The translations under genes and the position numbers were made by a program. This document shows, in pieces, positions 54,101 through 59,829 of a stretch of 64,000 bases of DNA; the first letter of the stretch is position 1; every line of letters starts with the position of its first letter. The DNA is taken from contig WGNV01000003.1 of the NCBI GenBank assembly GCA_016124375.1, positions 124,001-188,000 of the forward strand. Reading direction: 5' to 3'. The stretch comes from Tepidisphaera sp. (GTDB lineage Bacteria > Planctomycetota > Phycisphaerae > Phycisphaerales > UBA1924). The notes under the pieces are model-generated. The model was given only the letters and a program-made list of their open reading frames with translations. It did not search any database and was not told the origin of the DNA.

Positions 54101-54258
54101 TCGTGCTGGTGAGCGGCATGGCGATCTCGACCGTGTTCACGCTGTTCGTGGTGCCGTCGATCTATGTGCTGGTGGCGGGGCGGAAGCATGCCCACCACAC
54201 CGACACCCCCGCCCCCGATGCACCCACGCCGGAACGCCTGGAACTGGCGCCGGCCTGA
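51163..54258 (+). CDS. RND family multidrug efflux pump (AcrB/HAE1-like)
   Basis: Proton-driven inner-membrane pump of 1031 residues. The GTG at 51163 has AAAGGA seven bases upstream. The twelve-helix plan with two large periplasmic loops is seen. The proton-relay residues are present: Asp402-Asp403 in 'LVVDDAIVMVENV' and Lys916 in 'LVAKNGILIVEFAN', matching AcrB Asp407/408 and Lys940. The first helix 'IKKPVLAIVINLIILAVG' and 'VFLFMGSLRTVLVPLFAMPVS' are typical. Membership of the HAE1 (drug) rather than the heavy-metal group is inferred from motif form. Substrates are unknown. Confidence 0.95.
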   Translation: MKSFTDIFIKKPVLAIVINLIILAVGWRSIDALAVRQYPRLESSAIVITTVYYGASAETVRGFITTPIEKAVSAIDGIDYIESASRSGVSSVTVHLRLNHNSNDALAEISARLNQVRSTLPPDAQSPSVDIQRTDKPYATFYISFTSDQLSLMQLNDYLVREVQPELQTIAGVQRVGVEGPRELAMRIWLDTVKMESLDITPREVWDSLARNNFLAAVGKTKGRDVQVDLLTDTDLKSAAQFADLIVREREGVMVRLKDIARVELGSEEPTGQAGFNGKPAVWLSVWPLPKANELEVAAALKKRIEEIRPSLPAGVTMTLAYDGTYYMDHAIQEITHTLIETIGIVALVVFLFMGSLRTVLVPLFAMPVSLVGACIAMLLFGFSLNLLTLLAIVLSVGLVVDDAIVMVENVERHVREGKSRIDAALIGARELFAPVISMTITLAAVYTPIGFQSGLTGQLFREFAFTLAAAVVISGIVAVTLSPIMSAWMVPAEGKEGWFTRFVNGLFDRLRHLYERVLTAVLKFWWAVVVASLAICVLAPFLYHRSKQELAPTEDEGIVFAVVQTAPDATLGYTVRGFQKVAKAFMSVPEAKFFFQIADLNMGGGFGGIQTRDWKERTRTTEPIQNEVIGKLMGIQEVRSIAVRPPPLPGAGQFPVEMMITSGQEAQDMEPYVNQLIGAGYASGKFVYVDSDLKIDLPQTRIQIDRQRVADLGLDMADIGQDLSVLLGGGYVNRFNYEGRSYKVIPQVGDNQRETAEQLLQLKVRTRDGGSVSMRSLVSLDTKAVPRVLTRFQQRNSAKIFGVVAPGATEEEALSALEAAAKKIIPPGYAIDYAGESRQMRTEGTTLVSTLGFAIGLIYLVLAAQFGSFRDPLIVLLGSVPLALTGAMLFTAEGVTTINIYSQVGLITLVGLVAKNGILIVEFANHLQEQGLSKIDAVKQAAATRLRPILMTSAATVFGHFPLVLVTGAGAAARNSIGIVLVSGMAISTVFTLFVVPSIYVLVAGRKHAHHTDTPAPDAPTPERLELAPA

Positions 54259-54283
54259 GCCCAAACCCGCGGCCATTCGGTGC

Positions 54284-54312
54284 TTGACATTCGCCCGTAA
54301 TCATTGCATAAT
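54284..54312 (+). promoter_or_regulatory. Strong sigma-70-type promoter downstream of the RND gene
   Basis: TTGACA (54284-54289) and CATAAT (54307-54312) are separated by exactly 17 bases. The only thing between it and the next, oppositely oriented gene is a terminator, so it would make a transcript of about 55-60 bases. Confidence 0.6.
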
Positions 54313-54318
54313 CTTTGG

Positions 54319-54377
54319 ATAATGCATGGTCTCAAACGGCACGCGGGTGGAGGGGAGCCCCCGCGTGCCTTTTTTTT
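54319..54377 (+). ncRNA. Candidate short RNA between a consensus promoter and a terminator
   Basis: From the expected start near 54319 to the end of the T run is about 59 bases. It holds a short 5' single-stranded part and the terminator hairpin. No ORF fits. It could be a small regulatory RNA or simply a stub transcript; expression is not shown. Confidence 0.4.
54338..54377 (+). terminator. Strong rho-independent terminator
   Basis: A 10-bp perfect stem GGCACGCGGG/CCCGCGTGCC is followed by eight T. It would also stop read-through from the RND operon before the convergent stress-protein gene. Confidence 0.9.
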
Positions 54378-54383
54378 GGACCG

Positions 54384-54824
54384 TCAGGCTGGCTGCCCGA
54401 TCCGCAGCAGCAGCACGGGGCAGGGCGAGTGGTGGAGCACGCTCTCGGCGACGCTTGCGTGAAAGATGTGGGCCAAGCCGGTGCGGGCGTGCGTGCCCAT
54501 GACGAGCACATCCGCGTGCCAATCTCTCGCCGCGGCGGCGAGTTCTTTCTCGGGCAGTCCTTCGCGCACGATCATCAGCGGCTTGGCGTCAGCAGCAAGT
54601 TCCGCCGCCGCGCCCTGGAGCAGCCGCGCCGCCTCTTCGCGCAGCATCGCGGCCGCGGCGTGCGCCGGCGGGCTGACCTCGGAGACGCCGATGCCGCGCA
54701 CGTCCGCAACGGTGATGAGCGCCAGTTCGGCGCCGGTGCACCTCGCGAGTTCAGCGGCGGTGGGCAGCACATCGGTCCCTGCCGTCGCGCCATCCACCGC
54801 CACCAGAATCTTCTTGAACCGCAT
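54384..54824 (-). CDS. Universal stress protein (UspA family)
   Basis: Cytoplasmic stress protein of 146 residues with one Usp domain. The ATG at 54824 is chosen because GGGGAGG precedes it by five bases. The fold is clear: 'KKILVAVDGATAGTDVLPTAAELA' at the start and 'DVLVMGTHARTGLAHIFHASVAESVLHHSPCPVLLL' at the end. The ATP-binding pattern G-x2-G-x9-G(S/T) is altered ('GTHARTG' and 'FHASVAE'), so nucleotide binding may be weak or lost. It lies 15 bases downstream of crcB on the same strand. Confidence 0.9.
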   Translation of the reverse strand: MRFKKILVAVDGATAGTDVLPTAAELARCTGAELALITVADVRGIGVSEVSPPAHAAAAMLREEAARLLQGAAAELAADAKPLMIVREGLPEKELAAAARDWHADVLVMGTHARTGLAHIFHASVAESVLHHSPCPVLLLRIGQPA

Positions 54825-54839
54825 ACCCACCTCCCCGCG

Positions 54840-55232
54840 CTACGCCTTCGCCCCGCCAAAGACCCACCCCGCGGCGATCACGCCCAACCACACGCACACG
54901 ATCCCCACGACCACGCTCAGGCCGACATACAGCCCGGCCTGCGCCCACTCGCCCTGCTGGGCGAGCAAGATCGTCTCGCGCCCGAAACTGGAAAAGGTGG
55001 TGTAGCCGCCGAGCACGCCGACGAGCACGAGCAGGCGGAGTTCGTCGCGGACGGGGGCGGGGCCGTACCAGGCGGATCCGAGGAAGCCGATGACCAGGCA
55101 GCCGGTGAGGTTGATGAGCAGGGTGCCGAGCGGGAAGCCGCGGCCCCACCAGCCTTGCACGAGCAGGCCGAGCCAGTAGCGCAGGAGCCCGCCGCCGCCC
55201 GCGCCGAGAAAGACCAATGCTGATTTGAGCAT
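54840..55232 (-). CDS. crcB: Fluoride ion channel CrcB/Fluc
   Basis: Membrane fluoride exporter of 130 residues, acting as a dual-topology dimer. Four hydrophobic helices are seen. The hallmark residues are 'GGGGLLRYW' (the Gly-x-x-Arg motif), 'GTLLINLTGCLVIGF' with the pore Asn, and 'GGYTTFSSFGRE' with the Phe box. The ATG at 55232 follows CGGAGG by eight bases; an ATG at 55265 is the alternative. I looked for a fluoride riboswitch in front of it and did not find one. The stress-protein gene follows and may be co-expressed. Confidence 0.92.
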   Translation of the reverse strand: MLKSALVFLGAGGGGLLRYWLGLLVQGWWGRGFPLGTLLINLTGCLVIGFLGSAWYGPAPVRDELRLLVLVGVLGGYTTFSSFGRETILLAQQGEWAQAGLYVGLSVVVGIVCVWLGVIAAGWVFGGAKA

Positions 55233-55356
55233 CGCTCGCGCCTCCGGTGAATCGTGCGGCGGCATGTTACTCGTGCGGGGCGGACTGGGAATGGGAAGAA
55301 ATCGACCCTGAGGCGGGTCGGCGGGTTGGCGTGGGGTTGCGGTTCCGCTGGGGCGT

Positions 55357-55372
55357 GGCTGGTCTTCCCCGG
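55357..55372 (+). repeat. Left arm of a 16-bp inverted repeat pair
   Basis: GGCTGGTCTTCCCCGG is exactly inverted at 55689-55704. The pair bounds about 350 bases. Confidence 0.75.
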
Positions 55373-55568
55373 TGAGCGGGTTTGAAGCGCTCGAGCGGGA
55401 CCCGGTAGGCACACGGACTAGCGGCGATGCGTGGGCGAGTTCATCGGGCCGACGCCCTTTGGACTTTTTTCGGCACTGCTTGCGTGTCGCAATCGTGGCG
55501 AGGGGCTGCCCGGTGTGGTGTCCCGAGTCGGAGCCTCTGTTGGTCGCGGCGGGGTAGGGAGGGAAGGA

Positions 55569-55591
55569 CACAGGCGGGACGCCTGTGCCAC
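55569..55591. repeat. Palindromic repeat family E, second copy (inverse orientation)
   Basis: CACAGGCGGGACGCCTGTG then CCAC is the exact inverse of 47901-47923. Confidence 0.85.
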
Positions 55592-55688
55592 TAGATATGG
55601 AAGGCCGCGAGTGTTCCCCGATGCTTCACGCGAGCGAGGGCCGGCCCACGCACCGCTTCGGCGGCCGCGAGTCGGGCAGGGCGCGATG

Positions 55689-55704
55689 CCGGGGAAGACC
55701 AGCC
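55689..55704 (-). repeat. Right arm of the 16-bp inverted repeat pair
   Basis: CCGGGGAAGACCAGCC, the exact inverse of 55357-55372. Confidence 0.75.
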
Positions 55705-55787
55705 TGAGTTCGTGGCTCAGCCTGTTGGATGCCCGGCGAGGGTGACCTGACGGAAACGCGGGACGCTTCTATATGAACTGGTAAAGG

Positions 55788-55821
55788 CGCGATTTGCGCG
55801 CGCAACGGTGGTAGATGCGCG
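55788..55821 (+). repeat. Dispersed repeat family G, copy 2
   Basis: Matches 26662-26695 (inverse) at 30 of 34 positions, with TTTGCGCGCGCAAC and GGTGGTAGATGCGCG. Confidence 0.65.
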
Positions 55822-55941
55822 GAGGCCCTCCCTCACGGTGGGGCTACTGATGAGGCGGGAAGTGGCGTTTTTGGGGTGGTTTTGGGGGTTTTGGGGACCG
55901 GAAGATTTTTTGGGATTTTGGGGTGGGGGTGGGTTTTGAGG

Positions 55942-55977
55942 GCGTGATTTGCGCGCGCGAACTGCGTCGATGCGCGG
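55942..55977 (+). repeat. Dispersed repeat family G, diverged copy 3
   Basis: GCGTGATTTGCGCGCGCGA, then GTCGATGCGCGG after a short spacer, repeats the order of copy 2. It ends 13 bases before the gene at 55990. Confidence 0.55.
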
Positions 55978-55989
55978 CTGGGGTGGGCG

Positions 55990-56223
55990 ATGAGTACCCC
56001 CGCTGAACAGTTCACCGAATCGTGGCGGCGCTTCATGGCGTGGTGTCCGCGCCCGGTCGGTAACTCCGACTCATCCGTCATCCATGAGCTTCTGGGTCGG
56101 CGTGCCGACGGCGGGACACCCGGCACGGAAGAACTCCTGGAGGCCGTCGAATCCCAGCCGGGAGCGGATCGGCGGACAGTGACGGAGTATTTCCGCCGCG
56201 AAAACGAATGGAATCGTCCGTAG
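55990..56223 (+). CDS. Hypothetical small protein upstream of the OLD-family gene
   Basis: Protein of 77 residues that I do not recognise. It is charged and soluble, with two predicted helices: 'AEQFTESWRRFMAW' at the start and 'DRRTVTEYFRRENEWN' at the end. It has no cysteines other than one and no signal peptide. It lies 79 bases before the OLD-family gene in the same direction and shares its lower GC content, so it may be a third component of that module or an unrelated cargo gene. GGTGGG before the ATG is a weak ribosome site. Confidence 0.55.
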   Translation: MSTPAEQFTESWRRFMAWCPRPVGNSDSSVIHELLGRRADGGTPGTEELLEAVESQPGADRRTVTEYFRRENEWNRP

Positions 56224-56302
56224 GAGCGATTCCGGCTCGTCTGCGATACACTTTGCGTCAAACGCCCGCGTACATCGGGGTTTCTGCTCGCGGAGGTACA
56301 CG

Positions 56303-58270
56303 TTGAAGCTTACCAAAGTCCACGTCACCGACTTCCACAGCGTCCGTGATTCCAACGAGTTCGATGTCGGGGACATCACTTGCCTTGTCGGGAAAAACGA
56401 AGCGGGGAAGACAGCTATGCTCCAAGCGATGTATCGGCTACGCCCGATCGTCGCCACCGACACTGGCTACAGCGTGACTGACGACTATCCCCGACGGGAC
56501 GTGGGCGAGTACGAACACCAAATCGAACAAGGTGACCGCAAACACGCCGTGGTGGCAAAGCTGACCTTCGAGCTAGAGGACGAAGACGTTGAGGCAGTTT
56601 CGGAAGTGTTTGGCGATTCATCCTTGAAATCGACGGTGTTCACGCTCTCAAAAGCATACGAGCAAAAGAATACGACCTTTGTCTTGGAGGTCGATGAGGT
56701 AAGCGCGCTCCAGCATCTCGTGGGCAGCTTCTCTGTAACTGACGACGTGAAGGAGCGATTGCCGCAATGCAAAACGGCAAAGGATGTTAAGGAGGCGGTG
56801 AAAGGGGTAGAGCAGACCGAAGCGGTCAAGAGCATTCTCGTCTGGATGGAGAAGATCATCAAGGCAGGCAGTACAAGCCTCTACATCTTCAACGAAATCC
56901 TGTGGAGTCGCGTTCCTCAGTTCATGTACTTCGATGAATACTACCAGATGAGGGGCTGCGACAACATCGAGCAACTCAAAGCTCGCGTCGATGGTGACAA
57001 ACTGAAAAAGCCGGACTACCCATTGCTGGGCTTGATCCGGTTGGCTCGCTTGGATTTGGACGGCCTGCTAAATCCCAAGCGGACACGAGAACTGAAGAAC
57101 AAGCTGGAGGGCGCTGGAAATCACCTCACCGCCAGCATCGTCAAGTACTGGTCACAAAACCGGCATCTTCAGATGAGATTCGACGTGCGCCCGGCACGGC
57201 CCGAAGACCCACCGGATATGCGGCAAGGTACGAACATCTGGGCTGAAATCTATGACACCCAGCACCAAGTCACCACGGAACTTGGATCGCGCTCGCGTGG
57301 TTTTGTGTGGTTCTTCTCATTCTTGGCGTGGTACGGTGATGTGCAGCGTGAGAAGAAGAACGTCATCCTTCTATTGGACGAGCCTGGGCTGTCTCTCCAC
57401 GGGAAGGCGCAGGCCGACCTGCTCCGGTACTTCGAGACTGAGTTGAAGCCCAATCACCAAGTCATCTACTCAACCCATTCACCTTTCATGGTTGATGCAA
57501 CGCGGTTTGATCGGGTTCGCATTGTTCAGGACCGGAGCGTCGAATCGGCCGAGCCTGTTCCACCAGAGGCAGAGGGAACGAAAGTCACAAGCGACGTACT
57601 GGAAGCGACCGACGACAGCCTCTTTCCACTCCAAGGCGCGCTCGGATACGACCTTACCCAGACACTCTTCGTAGGGCCGAACAGCCTCATCGTTGAGGGG
57701 GTGTCCGATCTGCTCTACTTGCAGGCAATGTCGGGCCTGCTGCAAGCGGAGGGGCGGGTGGGCCTACTCCCCGACTGGACGATTACGCCCGTCGGTGGGG
57801 CGGACAAGGTGCCTACGTTCGTCGCCCTGCTGGGCGCTCAGAAGGCGATCAACCTTGTGACGCTGATCGACTTCCAAGCGAAGGATCAACAGACCATCGA
57901 GAATCTGTGGCGGCGGAAGTTGATCCAACGGAAGAACGTCTTGACCTTCGCCAACTTCGTCCAGAAGCCGGAAGCCGATATTGAAGACCTGTTCGGTGAC
58001 GACCTCTACCTCCGGTTCGTGAACGGGGAGTATCAAACCGCGCTGACCACGGCCACCTTGGGCGCTCAGCCGCCGCGCGTTCTCGTTCGGATCGAAAAGT
58101 ACTTCACGGCTAACCCGATGGCGAAGGGGGCGACCTTCAACCACTACCGGCCAGCACGGTACATGGCAGAGCGCGCGGGCGAGATGCGCAAGCACATGGG
58201 CGGGGACGTTCTGGACCGATTCGAGTCCATGTTCAAGGCCGTAAACGAACTCGTGCGCCGAAACGATTGA
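56303..58270 (+). CDS. OLD-family ATPase/TOPRIM endonuclease-like protein
   Basis: Protein of 655 residues with an ABC/SMC-type ATPase and a C-terminal TOPRIM-like nuclease domain, the plan of OLD and GajA proteins. The TTG at 56303 follows CGGAGG by six bases. Walker A is 'GKNEAGKT' (30-37), the signature region is 'GSRSRGFVWFFSFLAWYG', Walker B 'VILLLDEPGLSLH' ends near 365 and 'IYSTHSPFMVD' is the H-loop. TOPRIM candidates are Glu465 ('LIVEGVSD'), Asp523 and Asp528 ('LIDFQAKDQ') and 'EADIEDLFGDD'. The Asp spacing is not the usual D-x-D, so nuclease activity is uncertain. GC is clearly lower than in the chromosome to the left. It forms an operon with the next gene. Confidence 0.85.
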   Translation: MKLTKVHVTDFHSVRDSNEFDVGDITCLVGKNEAGKTAMLQAMYRLRPIVATDTGYSVTDDYPRRDVGEYEHQIEQGDRKHAVVAKLTFELEDEDVEAVSEVFGDSSLKSTVFTLSKAYEQKNTTFVLEVDEVSALQHLVGSFSVTDDVKERLPQCKTAKDVKEAVKGVEQTEAVKSILVWMEKIIKAGSTSLYIFNEILWSRVPQFMYFDEYYQMRGCDNIEQLKARVDGDKLKKPDYPLLGLIRLARLDLDGLLNPKRTRELKNKLEGAGNHLTASIVKYWSQNRHLQMRFDVRPARPEDPPDMRQGTNIWAEIYDTQHQVTTELGSRSRGFVWFFSFLAWYGDVQREKKNVILLLDEPGLSLHGKAQADLLRYFETELKPNHQVIYSTHSPFMVDATRFDRVRIVQDRSVESAEPVPPEAEGTKVTSDVLEATDDSLFPLQGALGYDLTQTLFVGPNSLIVEGVSDLLYLQAMSGLLQAEGRVGLLPDWTITPVGGADKVPTFVALLGAQKAINLVTLIDFQAKDQQTIENLWRRKLIQRKNVLTFANFVQKPEADIEDLFGDDLYLRFVNGEYQTALTTATLGAQPPRVLVRIEKYFTANPMAKGATFNHYRPARYMAERAGEMRKHMGGDVLDRFESMFKAVNELVRRND

Positions 58271-58282
58271 CGGAGAGAGATC

Positions 58283-58900
58283 ATGCCAAAGCCCGCCAGA
58301 CTCGGCGCACTCCCATCGCATTCCTTTATCGGAGGATTGACGTGGGACCCTCTCTATGTGTACTGGGGCGAGCGTGGCCGGGCTGAAGACGACGCCGGAG
58401 GCAATCCAAAGCGCCGCGCGCTTTATGGGCAGAGAATCGAGCGAGGGGCCGGAGGACGCGGAGGTGCGTCCAATGAAGAGCGCGAGTACTGCAAGATTGA
58501 CCTCTGGGAAATCACGGCGGTCTACGCCCTACTCCGTGATGGACGACTGGTTTATGCGGGTGAGGGGGCGCTCGGAAAGCGGCTCAAAGAGCACTGGGAC
58601 AATCCGCAGTTGCAGTGGGATCAGTTCACCTGGATTGCGCCAGCCCAATACACATACCCGGTTGGAGATCATGCCGGATTCGATCAGCCGAATCCCGTGG
58701 CCGTGAACCTGACTCCAAAGCAGTTCTCCGAGTTTCTGGAGATGGTCATCATTCACACCGGAAAGCCCACCGAGAACTCCCAAGACCCCGAGCAACAGGG
58801 CACGCCCATCCTCTGGCTTGACCAAGTGGAAGACGAGAGAGCGCCGGGTCGAATCGAAGACCAGTTGGCGAAGCTTCTGGCCCGCCTCCCCGAGAAATGA
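58283..58900 (+). CDS. GIY-YIG nuclease-like protein paired with the OLD-family gene
   Basis: Protein of 205 residues. Residues 75-170 fit a GIY-YIG endonuclease fold: 'ITAVYALLRDG' (Val80-Tyr81 for the GIY part), 'LVYAGEG' (91-93 for YIG), 'ALGKRLKEHW' with the catalytic-type Arg100, Glu153 in 'EFLEMVIIHTGKP' and Asn165. The first 70 residues are an unassigned domain with 'DPLYVYWGERGR'. GGAGAGA precedes the ATG, 12 bases after the OLD gene's stop, so the two are co-translated. I infer a nuclease partner; the exact class is not certain. Confidence 0.7.
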   Translation: MPKPARLGALPSHSFIGGLTWDPLYVYWGERGRAEDDAGGNPKRRALYGQRIERGAGGRGGASNEEREYCKIDLWEITAVYALLRDGRLVYAGEGALGKRLKEHWDNPQLQWDQFTWIAPAQYTYPVGDHAGFDQPNPVAVNLTPKQFSEFLEMVIIHTGKPTENSQDPEQQGTPILWLDQVEDERAPGRIEDQLAKLLARLPEK

Positions 58901-58988
58901 GAGGGTTGGATGATCGGACCACACCATTTTCCCGCCATTTTCCCGTGGCTGGTTTTTGCGGGTTTTTCGGCCTTCCCCCACAAAGCGA

Positions 58989-59013
58989 AAAAGCCCCGTA
59001 AAACAGGGCTTTT
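58989..59013. terminator. Hairpin with A/T flanks, probable terminator in both directions
   Basis: AAAAGCCC pairs with GGGCTTTT around a 9-base loop. Read on the minus strand it lies just after the tRNA-Ala 3' fragment, where that tRNA gene would have needed a terminator. Read on the plus strand it can end the OLD/GIY-YIG transcript. Confidence 0.7.
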
Positions 59014-59021
59014 CCTTCAAG

Positions 59022-59063
59022 TGGAGCGGAGGAGAGTCGAACTCCCGACCTCATCATTGCGAA
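59022..59063 (-). other. 3' fragment of a tRNA-Ala gene, likely attachment site
   Basis: The minus strand reads a 7-base anticodon loop TTCGCAA, a 3' anticodon half-stem TGATG, variable AGGTC, T arm GGGAG/CTCCT around TTCGACT, then CCGCTCC and A. The T at tRNA position 70 and A73 fit alanine tRNA. Upstream of the loop the sequence cannot form the 5' half of the stem or the rest of a tRNA. The fragment therefore looks like the piece left at one end of an element integrated in the anticodon loop. Confidence 0.65.
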
Positions 59064-59456
59064 CGCTCACGACCTGCTCATGCTGTCGCTGTAATCCCAG
59101 TCGATTCCACGAGTTCCAGCACGGTGCCAGAGTCGCGTATCGACCCGGATCATACCCGCTTTTCTGTGTTTTCGTATCGACCGCGTATCGACATTTCGCT
59201 TTTCCAAGCGAAGCCCCACGAATCCCACGCTCGATCGTTCTTGTTTTTCCGCCGGGACTCACCGGAGCAGTGGAGCCGGATGGTCGCGGGTGGCGAGTCG
59301 GGCCGATGATCTATGTGTCGGGTCCGTTGCGCCCCGCTCCGGCGGCTGGCCCCTGCGACCCGAGTTGAACCCCTGAACTGCTGAACGACTGGTCGCAACG
59401 TGGCCTGACGAGCCAAGGTCCACTCGCCGACTTGGACTTGCGCTCAGGGGTTCCCA
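59064..59456. other. Region next to the attachment fragment, no supported gene
   Basis: About 390 bases to the right of the tRNA fragment. Short open frames exist but none has a ribosome site or recognisable product. A ribosome site CAGGGG (59445-59450) belongs to the next gene. Confidence 0.45.
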
Positions 59457-59771
59457 ATGACAACCCAATCCGGCCCGTACCTCTCGATGGAGGCAGCGGG
59501 GAAGTTGTATGGTCAGACCGAGTACGCCATCTGGCGGTGGTGCCGCAAGGGCATCAAGGCCCGCTCTGGGCAGCGTGTTTATCTCAAGCACATTCGCTCG
59601 GGGCGACGGCTGCTCACCACTCAGACTTGGCTGGACGAGTTCCACGCCGACCTGACCCGTGAGGACCACGCGGGGCTGGCGACGGGTGCGTCGGTTGAAC
59701 CGAAGCCCGACACCCAGAGCGTGTCGGCGGTGGCGGACGCACAGGCTGAGTTGGCGGCGGCGGGAATCTGA
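59457..59771 (+). CDS. DUF1580-like helix-turn-helix protein (excisionase-like)
   Basis: Protein of 104 residues. 'YLSMEAAGKLYGQTEYAIWRWCRKGIKARSGQRVYLKHIRSGRRLLTTQTWLDEFHADL' matches the pattern of the planctomycete DUF1580 family and, more broadly, MerR/Xis-like winged helices ('RWCRKG' recognition region). Such proteins often sit near integrases and probably bind DNA at attachment or control sites. The tail after residue 75 is low complexity. It is the first gene of an accessory operon that reads to the right. Confidence 0.7.
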   Translation: MTTQSGPYLSMEAAGKLYGQTEYAIWRWCRKGIKARSGQRVYLKHIRSGRRLLTTQTWLDEFHADLTREDHAGLATGASVEPKPDTQSVSAVADAQAELAAAGI

Positions 59772-59829
59772 CGTTCAACAGCACGCGGGCGGAGTGCTTC
59801 GGGGATGGAGCACCGCTCACGGAATAATC

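Larger units (their letters stand above)
55233..55989. other. Repeat-rich intergenic region at the edge of accessory DNA
   Basis: About 750 bases without a supported gene. It holds a 16-bp inverted pair (55357/55689), a family E palindrome, two family G repeats and, from about 55860, G/T-runs such as GGGGTGGTTTTGGGGG. Composition and codon use change just after this region. Confidence 0.6.

Noticed and set aside
51148-54276. 1042-codon minus-strand open frame opposite the RND pump gene
   Set aside because: The predicted product is His/Arg/Ala-rich without any fold pattern; the plus-strand pump has all AcrB landmarks.
55233-55570. Fluoride riboswitch upstream of crcB
   Set aside because: I looked for the conserved pseudoknot elements in the leader and did not find them; only a plain GGAGG ribosome site is visible.
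54840-55571. Long form of the crcB gene (243 codons)
   Set aside because: The extra 110 N-terminal residues are polar and Pro/Arg-rich with no family match; the ATG at 55232 has a good ribosome site and gives the normal length.
59022-59100. Complete tRNA-Ala gene on the minus strand
   Set aside because: Only the part from the anticodon loop to the discriminator can be folded; the 5' acceptor strand, D arm and 5' half of the anticodon stem are missing.
58910-59368. Open frame of about 150 codons over the attachment fragment
   Set aside because: It reads through the hairpin and the tRNA fragment in a frame with no protein-like pattern; such frames commonly arise from tRNA 3' ends.
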